The notes: generated from the letters alone by a model not told the origin. A stretch of 64,000 bases of DNA from Gammaproteobacteria bacterium (GCA_018813765.1 JAHJBC010000007.1:186001-250000), one strand, 5' to 3'; positions 30,984 to 42,544 are shown, counted from the first letter of the stretch. Numbers and translations are program-made.

Positions 30984-31110
30984 AAAAAAATGCCCCTGAA
31001 CCAAAGGGGAAGGTCAGGGGCAAAGTCTTAACAGGGGTTAAGACACCCGCTCAGGGAGGAGAAACGGGAAGCGACTTGCGTCGCTCACTGACTCTGAGTC
31101 GGACTGTGCG
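30984..31110 (-). ncRNA. Candidate small RNA ending in an intrinsic terminator
   Basis: On the minus strand a canonical terminator, TGCCCCTGA...TCAGGGGCA followed by seven T (30984-31022), lies where no minus-strand gene is annotated. Upstream of it on the same strand are hairpins GTCTTAAC/GTTAAGAC and GCGAC/GTCGC, a GACTC/GAGTC dyad, and the unpaired CU-rich run TCTCCTCCCT, which resembles an anti-Shine-Dalgarno seed. A TATTTT -10-like box lies near 31115. The 5' end is estimated. Confidence 0.4.
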
Positions 31111-31117
31111 AAAATAG

Positions 31118-32161
<1,044 letters not shown>

Positions 32162-32170
32162 GCCGCGCCG

Positions 32171-33337
32171 TCAGTTCAGTGACGGTTCCCCGCCCTTGGG
32201 GAACAGCACCCACATCCTGCCACTCTGCTTCATGCTGCCGGCCTTGATTGCGGCCAGCTCACCGAATCCCCAGAAGAAATCCGCACGCACGGCGCCCCGG
32301 ATCGCTCCGCCCGTATCCTGCGCGAACATCAGACGGTTGAGCGGCTCTGAACTGTTTGGCTGCGTGGTGGCGAGGAACACGGGTACGCCGAGCGGGATGG
32401 TGCGCGGATCGACGGCGATGCTGTACTCCTCGGTGAGCGGTACGCCCAACGCGCCCAGCGGCGCGGAAAGCGTGTCCGGCAACTCGCGGAAGAACACATA
32501 GCTGGGGTTATGTCCCAACAAGACGAACAGCCGGTCCGGATTCTTCTCCGCCCAGTTTTTGATCCCCTGCATGGAAGCTTCTTCGAGCTTAAGTTCCCCC
32601 ATGTCCACCAGCTTCCTGCCGATGGAAGCATAGGAGTGGCCGTTCTGGTCGGCATAGCCGATCTTCACGCGGGTGCCGTCTTCCAACTCGATGCGCCCAG
32701 ATCCTTGTATCTGCAGGAAGAACAGTTCAATTTCGTTCTCTACCCAGAACAGTTCGCGCCCGCGCAACGATGCCGCAAGACCGGCATCGATCTCGGCGCG
32801 GTTGAAGTAGGGAACGACCTTCTTGCCCTGCAAACGGGCGCGCACGCGCTGGCCGCGGAACTGCGGATACATCTCGCCAAAATCCACTTCCAACATGTCT
32901 TCAGGAGGACCATAGACGGGATAGGCAAAACGCTCGCTGCGGGTGCGGCTGCCCTTGAGCAGGGGCTCGTAATAGCCGGTTACCATCCCGGTATCGCTGC
33001 CGTCCGGATTGAACACCTGGTATGGCGTGAACCATGTCTCATAGAAGGTACGTTGTGCCAGCAGGTCATCCCGGTCCACTTTGGCTGCGGCGGCACAGAT
33101 CGGCAGCCATACCGGCTTGAACCTGTGTGCACTGCAACTCTGCATCAGGGCGGGCCAGGATGCATTCAGATCCTGGGTCAACCAGTCCGGCAGGGCTTCC
33201 CACTTGCTCGGCATGAAATCCGGCGCTTTCTTGCCGACCGGCTTCTCGATGACGACAGGCGGGGGGAGCTGCGTGGGACAACCGGACAGCAACAGGCTCA
33301 GGGCCAGCAGCAGCCAGATCGGTCGGTTCATTTTCAT
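32171..33337 (-). CDS. mltA: Membrane-bound lytic murein transglycosylase A (MltA)
   Basis: A 388-aa lipoprotein. The signal sequence ends with lipobox LLSGC, so it is lipid-anchored, presumably to the outer membrane. The MltA domain covers the middle (GYYEPLLKGSRTRSERFAYPVYGPPEDM), and the 3D domain contains the catalytic Asp in FAQDTGGAIRGAVRADFFWG. It cleaves peptidoglycan to anhydro-muropeptides, feeding the recycling route completed by mpl, amgK and murU in this window. apaG lies upstream with a 19-bp gap on the same strand. Confidence 0.95.
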   Translation of the reverse strand: MKMNRPIWLLLALSLLLSGCPTQLPPPVVIEKPVGKKAPDFMPSKWEALPDWLTQDLNASWPALMQSCSAHRFKPVWLPICAAAAKVDRDDLLAQRTFYETWFTPYQVFNPDGSDTGMVTGYYEPLLKGSRTRSERFAYPVYGPPEDMLEVDFGEMYPQFRGQRVRARLQGKKVVPYFNRAEIDAGLAASLRGRELFWVENEIELFFLQIQGSGRIELEDGTRVKIGYADQNGHSYASIGRKLVDMGELKLEEASMQGIKNWAEKNPDRLFVLLGHNPSYVFFRELPDTLSAPLGALGVPLTEEYSIAVDPRTIPLGVPVFLATTQPNSSEPLNRLMFAQDTGGAIRGAVRADFFWGFGELAAIKAGSMKQSGRMWVLFPKGGEPSLN

Positions 33338-33356
33338 CTTCTCTATACCAATTCTT

Positions 33357-33740
33357 TCAATGCAACACGCGCGGCACGCTCAGCACGAATTGCGGGATGG
33401 GAACGGAGAATTCGCCGCCGTCCAGCACTTGCATCTGATAGCTGCCGGACATGGTTCCCACCTGGGTCGCCAGCACCGTGCCGCTGGTGTATTCGAAACT
33501 CTGCCCCGGCTTGATCACCGGCTGCTCGCCCACCACACCCTTGCCCTTCACTTCCTGCACATGGTTGTTGGCGTCGTTGATGATCCAGTGACGGCTCAGC
33601 AATTGCACGGCATGCTCGCCCTCGTTGGTGAGGGTGATGGTGTAGGCGAATACGTGACGGTTGTCGGCTTCGTCGGACTGGTCGGCGAGGTAGCGTACTT
33701 GCACGGCGACCTTGATGCGATAGAGGGAGTTGTCTTCCAT
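33357..33740 (-). CDS. apaG: ApaG / Co2+-Mg2+ efflux-associated protein
   Basis: A 127-aa single-domain beta-sandwich protein of the ApaG family. Typical stretches are YRIKVAVQVRYLADQSD, YTITLTNEGEHAVQLLSRHWIINDANNHVQEVKGKGVVGEQP and GTMSGSYQMQ. The biochemical role is not settled; older names link it to magnesium/cobalt efflux and to Ap4A metabolism genes. In betaproteobacteria it commonly lies beside mltA and rpe, as here. Confidence 0.92.
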   Translation of the reverse strand: MEDNSLYRIKVAVQVRYLADQSDEADNRHVFAYTITLTNEGEHAVQLLSRHWIINDANNHVQEVKGKGVVGEQPVIKPGQSFEYTSGTVLATQVGTMSGSYQMQVLDGGEFSVPIPQFVLSVPRVLH

Positions 33741-33811
33741 CAGCGCATTTCACCGTATTTCGTGCGGCATGACAAGCGCTGTTTCAAACGCGATGAGAAC
33801 AAGCTGATTGA

Positions 33812-35698
33812 TCAGGCCCTCGATCCACTCAGGAACCGCAGTCCCTTGAGGATGGCCATGGCAAAGCCGGAAGTGCGGGTACTCTCGGGCGCCTCGACCT
33901 TGTGCTCGCGCACCAGTTGCGGGGCCTGCTCGTAGGCGAGATAACGTTCCAGAGCCGCATGCACCTGCGCCTTCAGCGTGGTGACATTGATCGGCTTGTG
34001 CAGGATGCGGAATACCTGTGCCTGATTGATGAGTTCGATCACCATTTCGGCATCCTTGGCCCTGGTGGCGATGATGGAAAGGATCTGCGGGTGTTCCTGC
34101 TTCAGCAGTTTCAGCATCGAGGATACCTGTTCGTGACTGGTCTCCACATCCGCGATCACGACGGCGATCTCATGCTGTTTCATCATCTCCAGCGCCGCAT
34201 CGGTCCCGTTTACGCAGTACACCGGGCACAGCCCGCCGATCAGCTCCCTGACGACACGGAACACTTCCTCGTCCTCGTCTATCACCAGAACGCCAGCCTG
34301 CATCTTGGCGGGCAACGACACCGATGGCGCCTTGGTGTCTGCCAGTTCCAGTGCGATCGTGGACGCTTCGGCCACGATAGTTTGCAATGTCTTGTTGTCC
34401 CAAGGCTTGCTGATGAAGCGATACACCTCGCCGTCGTTGATGGAGCCGACGATGGATGCCAGGTCGGAATAGCCGGTGAGCAGGATACGCACACTGCGCG
34501 GCGATATCTCGCGCGAGCGACGCAGCAGTTCCGAGCCCAGCATGATGGGCATGCGCTGGTCGCTGATGATGACGTGCATCTGGTAGCGGGTAAGGAAATC
34601 GAGCGCCTTGTTGCCGTCCGTGGTGGTGAACACATGGTAGCGCTGGCGGAACAATGATTTCAGTGCGGTGAGGATGCGTTCTTCGTCGTCGACGATCAAC
34701 AGTCGCGCTTTCTTGACGCCGGTGTCGAGGAAGATCGGGCTATCGTCGGGCGATTCTTCGATCATGCCTCCCGCAGTAGCGGTGGCCGAACCACTGTTCA
34801 GCATGCGCGAAGCATCAAGCAGCTTCGCAGAATCGGCCACGACGGCAACCTGCGGTGACGAGCTTTGCCCGATCAGGGCGTCCATCGCAACGCGAAATTC
34901 GCCCGCGAATTCGGAAGCCGTCTGGTAGCGATCGGCGGGTGACTTCGCCATCGCCTTGCCCAGAACCCGGTCGATCTCGGGAGAGAGTATGGGATTGAGT
35001 TCGGTCGGTTTGACCGGCGTCGCATTCAGCACCTGCTGCATGATAGCCGCCACATTGCCGACAAAAGGCTTCTTCCCGGTCAACAACTCATAGGCGATCA
35101 CCCCGATCGAATACAAGTCGGTGGTGCCGCCGATCTCCTCTCCCCTGAATTGTTCGGGCGACATATAGGAGGGCGTACCAACCAGGTCGCCCACCCTGGT
35201 CAGGGTGGTCGAGTCGACACGCGCGATGCCGAAATCGTTGATCTTGATGCGGCCATCGCTGTTGATCATGATGTTCGCGGTCTTCATGTCGCGATGCACC
35301 ACGCCTTTTTCATGAGCGTAACCGATGCCGTCCAGTGTCTGCGTGATGATCTGCGTGATCTCGCGCAGGCCGAATTGTTCCTTTTTTTGCAGGTGCTGTG
35401 CCAGCGTCTGCCCAAACACCAGTTCCATGATGATGTAGGCCGCATCCTCATCTTCGATGAAATCGTAGATCTGGACGATGCGCGGATGCACCAGGCGGCC
35501 GACCGCCTGTGCTTCCTGGCGGAAACGGCTCAGGATGGTCTCGCGTTCGCTGTCCTGCAGGGACTTCTTGTTGACGCCTTTGATCGCCACCTGGCGCGAG
35601 ATGGCCGGGTCCCAGCCTTTGTAGACGATACCCATGCCGCCCGTGCCGAGCTCGCCCTGTATCTCGTACTTGCCGATCTTTTTCAGTGGTTCGACCAT
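33812..35698 (-). CDS. Ser/Thr protein kinase with two C-terminal receiver domains
   Basis: A 628-aa cytoplasmic hybrid. The Hanks-type kinase (about residues 8-270) has the glycine loop GELGTGGMGIVYKG, catalytic HRDMKTANIM, NDFGIARV and activation segment GTPSYMSPEQ, so it looks active. After a linker come two CheY-like receiver domains (about 330-445 and 465-585). The first has LLIVDDEE, phospho-Asp in VIISDQRMP, T in LLTGYSD and K in ISKPWDN. The second has VLVIDEDEE, Asp in VVIADVETS and HKPIN. No membrane segment is visible. ATG 35698 is chosen, leaving one base after the stop of the preceding histidine kinase gene. A kinase gated by phosphorylated receivers is the likely logic (inference). 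Confidence 0.9.
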   Translation of the reverse strand: MVEPLKKIGKYEIQGELGTGGMGIVYKGWDPAISRQVAIKGVNKKSLQDSERETILSRFRQEAQAVGRLVHPRIVQIYDFIEDEDAAYIIMELVFGQTLAQHLQKKEQFGLREITQIITQTLDGIGYAHEKGVVHRDMKTANIMINSDGRIKINDFGIARVDSTTLTRVGDLVGTPSYMSPEQFRGEEIGGTTDLYSIGVIAYELLTGKKPFVGNVAAIMQQVLNATPVKPTELNPILSPEIDRVLGKAMAKSPADRYQTASEFAGEFRVAMDALIGQSSSPQVAVVADSAKLLDASRMLNSGSATATAGGMIEESPDDSPIFLDTGVKKARLLIVDDEERILTALKSLFRQRYHVFTTTDGNKALDFLTRYQMHVIISDQRMPIMLGSELLRRSREISPRSVRILLTGYSDLASIVGSINDGEVYRFISKPWDNKTLQTIVAEASTIALELADTKAPSVSLPAKMQAGVLVIDEDEEVFRVVRELIGGLCPVYCVNGTDAALEMMKQHEIAVVIADVETSHEQVSSMLKLLKQEHPQILSIIATRAKDAEMVIELINQAQVFRILHKPINVTTLKAQVHAALERYLAYEQAPQLVREHKVEAPESTRTSGFAMAILKGLRFLSGSRA

Positions 35699-35699
35699 A

Positions 35700-37436
35700 T
35701 CAGGCACTTTCCAGTTGTGCTTCGGGCGGCGGCGTCAGCGGCAGCCACACGGTGAATTTCGTGCCCATGCCCGGCGGGGATTCGACGCTGATCTTGCCGC
35801 CGTGCTGCTGGACGATCTTGTACGAGATCGACAATCCGAGGCCGGTGCCTTTGCCAATCTCCTTGGTGGTGAAGAAGGGATCGAATATGCGCGACATCAC
35901 TTCGGGCGGAATGCCCGAACCGTCGTCCTGCACATCGATCGCCACGCCTTCCCCGTCTTTGCGCGAATTCAGTGTGAGCGTGCCTTTTTCTCCTGCCATT
36001 GCCTGTACCGCATTGGTGATCAGGTTGAGGAACACCTGGTTGATCTGCGAGGGGGCACAGGTGATCTCGGGGATATCGCCGAAATTCCGGATCACGTTGA
36101 CGGATTTGAGCTGGTGCTTGGCCAGCAGCAAAGTGCTGTTGAGGCTGTCGTTCAGGTTGGTATGGGCGACCTTGCTGCGGTCGAGCCGGCTGAAGTTTTT
36201 CAGGTTGCCGACGATCTCGGCAACCTGTCCGGTACCGAACATGCCATCGTTGACCAATCCTGTCAGCTCTTCGATGACACGCTGCTGCTTGATCGCGCCG
36301 AGCTGAGTGGACGTCTGCTGGAAGGCGCGCGAAAGACCGTCGGGGTCGTTCCCGGCAGCGAGCAGTTCGAGCAATTTGCCGGAATTCTCCAGCGCGCTGC
36401 CGATGGCAGGGAGTTTTTCCGACACCTGACCCAGACTGTTCTTCACATAGGCCAGCGGCGTATTGATCTCATGCGCGACCCCGGCCACCATCTGCCCCAG
36501 CGACGACATCTTCTCCGACTGGATCAGTTGCGCTTCTGATTCCTTGAGGTGCTTCAAGGCGTCCGACAGGTCGCGCGTGCGTTCTTCGACGCGATGTTCG
36601 AGCGTGAGGTTAGCCGCTTTCAGTCTGGCGCCAAAATACATCAGCAAAACCAGCAGCGCCGAAGCGTAATAGATGAGATAGATGCGGTAGCGCTCTTTTT
36701 CCTGCAGGCTCTCTTCCAGTTCGCTGTTGAGCGCCAGCGTAAGCTGGATCAGGCGCGGCCCGGTGTTGATCTTTTCCAGCTCGGCAAAACGTTCCAGCTC
36801 AACAGGAACTCGTGTCAGCAGGTCTTGTACTGCCTGCATCAGTCTTTGCATCTGTTCTCGGTCTGCCGGAGCCGCACCCAGTTGCGCGAGCGCGTCTTGC
36901 AAGATGACCCGCTGTTCGGCCAGCCCATGCAGGTAATATTGCGGCGCAACCTCACCCAGTTGGCGCAGCGTTTGCAATAGCTGCGCGGGGGGACGTTTCT
37001 GTGCGGAGGCGGCGGCATCGAGTCCCGCCGCTTCCTTCAGCAGGACATGCAGTGCTGCCTTGCTGCTCGAATTATCCTGCCGGAACCGGCTGAACAGGTC
37101 GGATTTGAGTTGCAGGGTGCTCCTGAGTTCGGTCAGACCGCCTCGGAGCGTCTTGCTGTCGGCAAGTTGAGCAAAACGCGTCACGTTGCGCAATGCCCTG
37201 TCGCCCGCATCGGCAGGTAGAGACTCGGGAGTTATGCCGAGATCGATCCGGGCGCGTTGCACCTCCATGTCCCAGCGGGTGTCGATCTCCTTGACCTCAT
37301 TGAGCAGATTGATCACCTCGTTCTGCTCGTGCAGATCGACGGCTTCGGTCATGTCGTACAGATAGACGAGCGTACCCATCATGCCCAGAACGGCAATTCC
37401 CCCCAGAATGTTCTGTGCGATGCCGGACTTGCTCAT
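35700..37436 (-). CDS. Membrane sensor histidine kinase (DAHL-type sensor)
   Basis: A 578-aa inner-membrane sensor kinase. TM1 is near residues 8-28 (ILGGIAVLGMMGTLVYLY). An all-helical periplasmic region of about 240 residues resembles the DAHL sensor, and TM2 is IYLIYYASALLVLLMYFG. A coiled coil then leads to the HisKA H-box VAGVAHEINTPLAYVKNSLGQ. The ATPase has N-box FLNLITNAVQAM and DDGSGIPPEVMSRIFDPFFTT with GKGTGLGLSISYKIV. There is no receiver of its own. I choose MSKSGIAQ at 37436 because the upstream 22 residues lack a membrane-protein start character. It precedes the Ser/Thr kinase-REC-REC gene by one base, so they form a pair. Confidence 0.9.
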   Translation of the reverse strand: MSKSGIAQNILGGIAVLGMMGTLVYLYDMTEAVDLHEQNEVINLLNEVKEIDTRWDMEVQRARIDLGITPESLPADAGDRALRNVTRFAQLADSKTLRGGLTELRSTLQLKSDLFSRFRQDNSSSKAALHVLLKEAAGLDAAASAQKRPPAQLLQTLRQLGEVAPQYYLHGLAEQRVILQDALAQLGAAPADREQMQRLMQAVQDLLTRVPVELERFAELEKINTGPRLIQLTLALNSELEESLQEKERYRIYLIYYASALLVLLMYFGARLKAANLTLEHRVEERTRDLSDALKHLKESEAQLIQSEKMSSLGQMVAGVAHEINTPLAYVKNSLGQVSEKLPAIGSALENSGKLLELLAAGNDPDGLSRAFQQTSTQLGAIKQQRVIEELTGLVNDGMFGTGQVAEIVGNLKNFSRLDRSKVAHTNLNDSLNSTLLLAKHQLKSVNVIRNFGDIPEITCAPSQINQVFLNLITNAVQAMAGEKGTLTLNSRKDGEGVAIDVQDDGSGIPPEVMSRIFDPFFTTKEIGKGTGLGLSISYKIVQQHGGKISVESPPGMGTKFTVWLPLTPPPEAQLESA

Positions 37437-37937
37437 ATCAAATACGTTTTCGTGGTGTCCGGAAATCTTTTTGCGGCATTGCTCTCTGGAGACCGGCAAC
37501 AATTTTCAGGCATGGTGGCATCTCGCTTTTTTATTGGTATTTTTCGACCACACTTCGAGAGCCTCCTTCCGCATCGGCAGAAAAGAAACCCCAGTAGTAT
37601 TTCGAGCAAAACAGATCAACCATCCCACCCCGGCCGACTACGCATTGACGACCTGCAACGCCCCCGCCGGAACCGAACGAACCGATCCTCCTTTTACAAT
37701 CATATACCGTTAACTTGATGATTTACATACGTCCGACGGACTATATATATATAGATAAGGGATTAGACCTGGGCCAGTAGACTGCTGCCATTTCGATGGC
37801 TGCGACGGGAATATGGCCATGCTTTTCAGCAGCCCATTTGGCTCGTATTGGATATCCGCGCCGAAGGTGCTGCTTTGTCGCGTTTGGTTTCGGTTAAAAT
37901 GCCGAGTCTACAAATTCAATCTACTAGGACCAACATC
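37437..37937. other. 501-bp intergenic region with palindromes (no gene seen)
   Basis: Divergent spacer between the histidine kinase and rpe. No coding frame is convincing. It contains GTCCG-A-CGGAC (37731-37741) directly adjoining the perfect palindrome CTATATATATATAG (37741-37754), and a GCCAT-TTCG-ATGGC hairpin (37787-37800). These could be regulator sites for the kinase gene or a leader structure for rpe. The segment is more AT-rich than its surroundings. Confidence 0.5.
37895..37900 (+). promoter_or_regulatory. Candidate -10 box of the rpe-gph-trp operon
   Basis: GGTTAAAATGCC with -10 TAAAAT lies 38 bases before the rpe ATG. Upstream TGCTTTGTCG offers only a weak -35. Confidence 0.4.
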
Positions 37938-38627
37938 ATGGATTACCAGATCGCCCCTTCGATTCTTTCCGCCAACTTCGCCACGCTGGGCGAAGAAGTC
38001 GACAATGTGCTTGCTTCGGGTGCCGACATCGTCCACTTCGATGTGATGGACAACCACTACGTGCCCAACCTGACCATCGGTCCGCTGGTATGCGAAGCCC
38101 TGCGCAAGCATGGCGTCACCGCGCCCATCGACTGCCATCTGATGGTCAAGCCGGTGGACCGTATCATCCCCGACTTCGCCAAGGCCGGCGCGACCTACAT
38201 CACCTTCCACCCCGAAGCTTCAGAGCATATCGACCGCACCATCGGCCTGATCAAGGAGAGCGGCTGCAAGGCTGGCCTGGTGTTCAACCCGGCTACGCCG
38301 CTGGATGTGCTGGAATACACCCTGCCCAAGCTGGACATGGTGCTGCTGATGAGCGTGAACCCCGGCTTCGGCGGACAGAAGTTCATCCCCTTCGTACTCG
38401 ACAAGGCGCGCAAGGTGCGCAAGATGATCAATGACGGCAATTACAACTGCCGCCTGGAGATCGACGGCGGCGTCGGCCCGGCCAACATCAGGGAAGTGGC
38501 GGAGGCAGGCATCGATACCTTCGTGGCCGGTTCCGCCGTGTTCGGCAAGAAGAACGACAAGGACAAGAACCACTACAACACCGTCATCGGCGAACTGCGC
38601 GCGGAACTGGCCAAAGTCGGCAAGTAA
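37938..38627 (+). CDS. rpe: Ribulose-phosphate 3-epimerase
   Basis: A 229-aa TIM-barrel enzyme interconverting ribulose-5-P and xylulose-5-P in the pentose phosphate and Calvin cycles. Motifs are [53 protein letters not shown] and [12 protein letters not shown]; the metal-binding His and Asp residues are present. The ATG at 37938 follows AGGACCAACATC; the ORF-track start adds 30 residues not in the family. The stop overlaps the gph ATG. Confidence 0.96.
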   Translation: MDYQIAPSILSANFATLGEEVDNVLASGADIVHFDVMDNHYVPNLTIGPLVCEALRKHGVTAPIDCHLMVKPVDRIIPDFAKAGATYITFHPEASEHIDRTIGLIKESGCKAGLVFNPATPLDVLEYTLPKLDMVLLMSVNPGFGGQKFIPFVLDKARKVRKMINDGNYNCRLEIDGGVGPANIREVAEAGIDTFVAGSAVFGKKNDKDKNHYNTVIGELRAELAKVGK

Positions 38628-39313
38628 TGTCGTTCAAGCATTTCCCGCTCCCTATCTCCGCCATCGTCCTCGACCTCGACGGCACGCTATTGCATAGCGC
38701 GCCGCAACTGGCGGAGGCAGCGAACCGCATGTTGCGCGACCTGGGCCGTCCTGCTGCATCGCAAGACCTGCTGATGAGTTATATTGGCAACGGCATTTCC
38801 TGGCTGGTGAAACGCGCATTGACCGGCGACATGCATGCCGAGCCGGATGCCGCCCTGTTCAACCAGGCAATGCCCTTCTTCGACCAGCACTACAAAACGC
38901 TGTTGTTGCAAAGCAAACCATATCCAGGCGTCATGCAAGGCTTGCAGGCAATGCAGGACGCCGGTTTCAAGCTGGGCTGCATCACCAACAAATCGGCGCG
39001 CTACACCGCCCCGCTGGTGCGCGAAAGCGGTCTGGCTCAATTCTTCAGCATCGTTGTTTCCGGCGACACTCTGCCGGAAAAGAAACCTCACCCCTTGCCC
39101 TTGCTGCACAGTGCAGAATTCTTCGGTGTGGCCGCCGAAAGGATGCTGATGATAGGCGACTCGCGCAACGACGCCCTGGCCGCACGCGCTGCCGGTTGTC
39201 CGGTATTCGGAGTGCCTTATGGTTATAATCACGGCCGCCCGGTGGAAGAGCTGGATCTGGATGCCGTGATCCCCGACCTTGCCGGCGCATTACCACTAAT
39301 TCACCGCGTTTGA
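38627..39313 (+). CDS. gph: Phosphoglycolate phosphatase
   Basis: A 228-aa HAD hydrolase. The catalytic Asp pair is in IVLDLDGTLLHSAPQLAEAANR. Motif II/III residues lie in GCITNKSARYTAPLV and GDTLPEKKPHPLPLL, and the metal Asp in MIGDSRNDALAARAAGC. It removes phosphate from 2-phosphoglycolate, formed by RuBisCO oxygenation or DNA repair. The rpe-gph-trpEGD order is conserved in proteobacteria. It overlaps the rpe stop by one base. Confidence 0.94.
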   Translation: MSFKHFPLPISAIVLDLDGTLLHSAPQLAEAANRMLRDLGRPAASQDLLMSYIGNGISWLVKRALTGDMHAEPDAALFNQAMPFFDQHYKTLLLQSKPYPGVMQGLQAMQDAGFKLGCITNKSARYTAPLVRESGLAQFFSIVVSGDTLPEKKPHPLPLLHSAEFFGVAAERMLMIGDSRNDALAARAAGCPVFGVPYGYNHGRPVEELDLDAVIPDLAGALPLIHRV

Positions 39314-39315
39314 TA

Positions 39316-39354
39316 ATGAAACCGAACAACCTCCTTTGTTGGCGATGGTGCTAA
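39316..39354 (+). CDS. Candidate trp leader peptide (12 aa, Trp-x-Trp)
   Basis: A short ORF encoding MKPNNLLCWRWC starts two bases after the gph stop and lies 100 bases before trpE. It has two Trp codons separated by one codon, the signature of a transcription-attenuation leader. Possible alternative hairpins follow (GGTGC...GCACC; GCGCAATG...CACTGCGC). There is no own Shine-Dalgarno sequence and no obvious T-run terminator, so the call is tentative. Confidence 0.4.
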   Translation: MKPNNLLCWRWC

Positions 39355-39360
39355 TGCCTT

Positions 39361-39431
39361 TGTAGGGTGCGAAGCGTAACGCATTGCACCGAACATGCGG
39401 CGCAATGCCCGTTGGTCACTGCGCCCTGCAC
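39361..39431. repeat. Palindromic repeat in the trpE leader
   Basis: TGTAGGGTGCGAAGCGTAAC is followed by GCATTGCACC and ends GCGCCCTGCA. GGTGC/GCACC and outer AGGG/CCCT arms form a hairpin. Sequences of the type GTAGGGTGCGnnnCGnAACGCACC are frequent dispersed repeats in proteobacteria. It may have been recruited into the leader structure. Confidence 0.45.
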
Positions 39432-39454
39432 GACACAGACACAGGAGGTTTCAC

Positions 39455-40942
<1,488 letters not shown>

Positions 40943-40951
40943 GAGGACACC

Positions 40952-41521
40952 ATGTTATTGATGATAGACAACTACGACTCCTTTACCTACAACCTGGTGC
41001 AATACTTCGCCGAGCTCGGCGCGGACGTGGTGGTGAAGCGCAACGACGAGATCAGCGTGGAGGACATCGCGAAGATGAACCCGCAGCATCTGGTCGTCTC
41101 GCCCGGCCCCTGCACACCGAACGAGGCGGGCATCTCGGTTGCCGCGATCAAGACTTTCGCGGGCAAGATCCCGCTGCTCGGCGTGTGCCTCGGCCACCAG
41201 AGCATAGGCCAGGCCTTCGGCGGTAAGATCATTCACGCCAAAACGCTGATGCACGGCAAGACCTCGCTCATCCACCACCACAGCAACAGCGTGTTCACCG
41301 GCCTGCCCAGCCCGTTCACCGCCACGCGCTACCATTCGCTGGTAATCGAGCGCGAGACGATGCCTGACTGCCTGGAGGTCACCGCCTGGACCGACGATGG
41401 CGAGATCATGGGCGTGCGCCACAAGACGCTGGCGGTGCACGGCGTGCAGTTCCACCCCGAGTCCATCCTCACCGAGCACGGACACGACATACTGAGAAAC
41501 TTCCTGGAGGGCAAACCATGA
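40952..41521 (+). CDS. trpG: Anthranilate synthase component II (glutamine amidotransferase)
   Basis: A 189-aa class I glutaminase subunit. The nucleophile Cys is in [17 protein letters not shown] and the His/Glu in [34 protein letters not shown] is the family N-terminus. It may also serve PabB in folate synthesis as an amphibolic subunit. AGGAGG precedes the ATG. The stop overlaps trpD by four bases. Confidence 0.96.
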   Translation: MLLMIDNYDSFTYNLVQYFAELGADVVVKRNDEISVEDIAKMNPQHLVVSPGPCTPNEAGISVAAIKTFAGKIPLLGVCLGHQSIGQAFGGKIIHAKTLMHGKTSLIHHHSNSVFTGLPSPFTATRYHSLVIERETMPDCLEVTAWTDDGEIMGVRHKTLAVHGVQFHPESILTEHGHDILRNFLEGKP

Positions 41522-42534
41522 AACCGCAAGACGCACTCAAACGCATCATCGAACACCGCGAGATATTCCACGACGAGATGGTCTCGCTGATGCGCCAGAT
41601 CATGGGCGGCGAAGTCACCCCCGTGATGATCGCGGCCATCATCACCGGACTGCGCGTGAAGAAAGAGACCATCGGCGAGATCGCCGGTGCGGCCAGCGTG
41701 ATGCGCGAACTTTCTACCAAGGTGGACATCGCCGACGACAGCAGGCTGGTGGACACCTGCGGCACCGGCGGCGACGGTGCGCACACCTTCAACATCTCCA
41801 CCGCCTCGGCCTTCGTCGCGGCGGCGGCGGGCGCAAAGATCGCCAAGCACGGCGGCCGCTCGGTGTCGTCGCAGTCGGGAAGTGCCGACGTGCTGGAAGC
41901 ACTGGGCATCAACATCAACCTCACGCCCGAACAGGCAGCCAAATGCATCAACGAAGTCGGCTTCGGTTTCATGTTCGCGCCCAACTACCACAGCGCGATG
42001 AAACATGCCGCGCCGGTGCGCAAGGAACTGGGCGTGCGCACCCTGTTCAACATCCTCGGTCCGTTGACCAACCCCGCCGGCGCCAAGCAGCAATTGCTCG
42101 GCGTGTTCCACCCCGACCTCGTCGGCATCCAGGCGCGCGTGTTGCAGCGTCTCGGCAGCAAGCGCGTGATGGTGGTGCACGGCGCCGACGGGCTCGACGA
42201 GATCACGCTCACCGGCAACACCATGGTGGCAGAACTCAAGGATGGCGAGGTGCGCGAATACACCGTGCACCCGAAACAGTTCGGTTTGAACACCGCCGCG
42301 CTGGAAGACATCCAGGCGACCAACGTGCAGGCCTCGCGCGACATGATCCTCGATGTGCTGGAGAACAAGTCAGGTCCGGCGCTGGACATCGTGCTGATGA
42401 ACGCGGGCGCCTCCATCTACCTCGCCGGACTGGCCGACACGCTGGAGAACGGCGTAAAGAAGGCCGCCGAAGTCATCGCCAGCGGCGCGGCAAAGAACAA
42501 GCTCGCGCAGCTGGTTCAGGCAAGCAAGGCCTGA
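41518..42534 (+). CDS. trpD: Anthranilate phosphoribosyltransferase
   Basis: A 338-aa enzyme transferring phosphoribose from PRPP to anthranilate. Motifs are [22 protein letters not shown] (PRPP glycine loop), [46 protein letters not shown] and [17 protein letters not shown]. The start overlaps trpG (ATGA). trpC, the usual next gene, is missing: a relA-type gene follows after ten bases. Confidence 0.97.
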   Translation: MKPQDALKRIIEHREIFHDEMVSLMRQIMGGEVTPVMIAAIITGLRVKKETIGEIAGAASVMRELSTKVDIADDSRLVDTCGTGGDGAHTFNISTASAFVAAAAGAKIAKHGGRSVSSQSGSADVLEALGININLTPEQAAKCINEVGFGFMFAPNYHSAMKHAAPVRKELGVRTLFNILGPLTNPAGAKQQLLGVFHPDLVGIQARVLQRLGSKRVMVVHGADGLDEITLTGNTMVAELKDGEVREYTVHPKQFGLNTAALEDIQATNVQASRDMILDVLENKSGPALDIVLMNAGASIYLAGLADTLENGVKKAAEVIASGAAKNKLAQLVQASKA

Positions 42535-42544
42535 CCACACCTCC

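Noticed and set aside
30815-31117. 100-aa ORF between engB and hemB
   Set aside because: It is the translation of a palindromic repeat and of the sRNA candidate region; no family features and no ribosome site.
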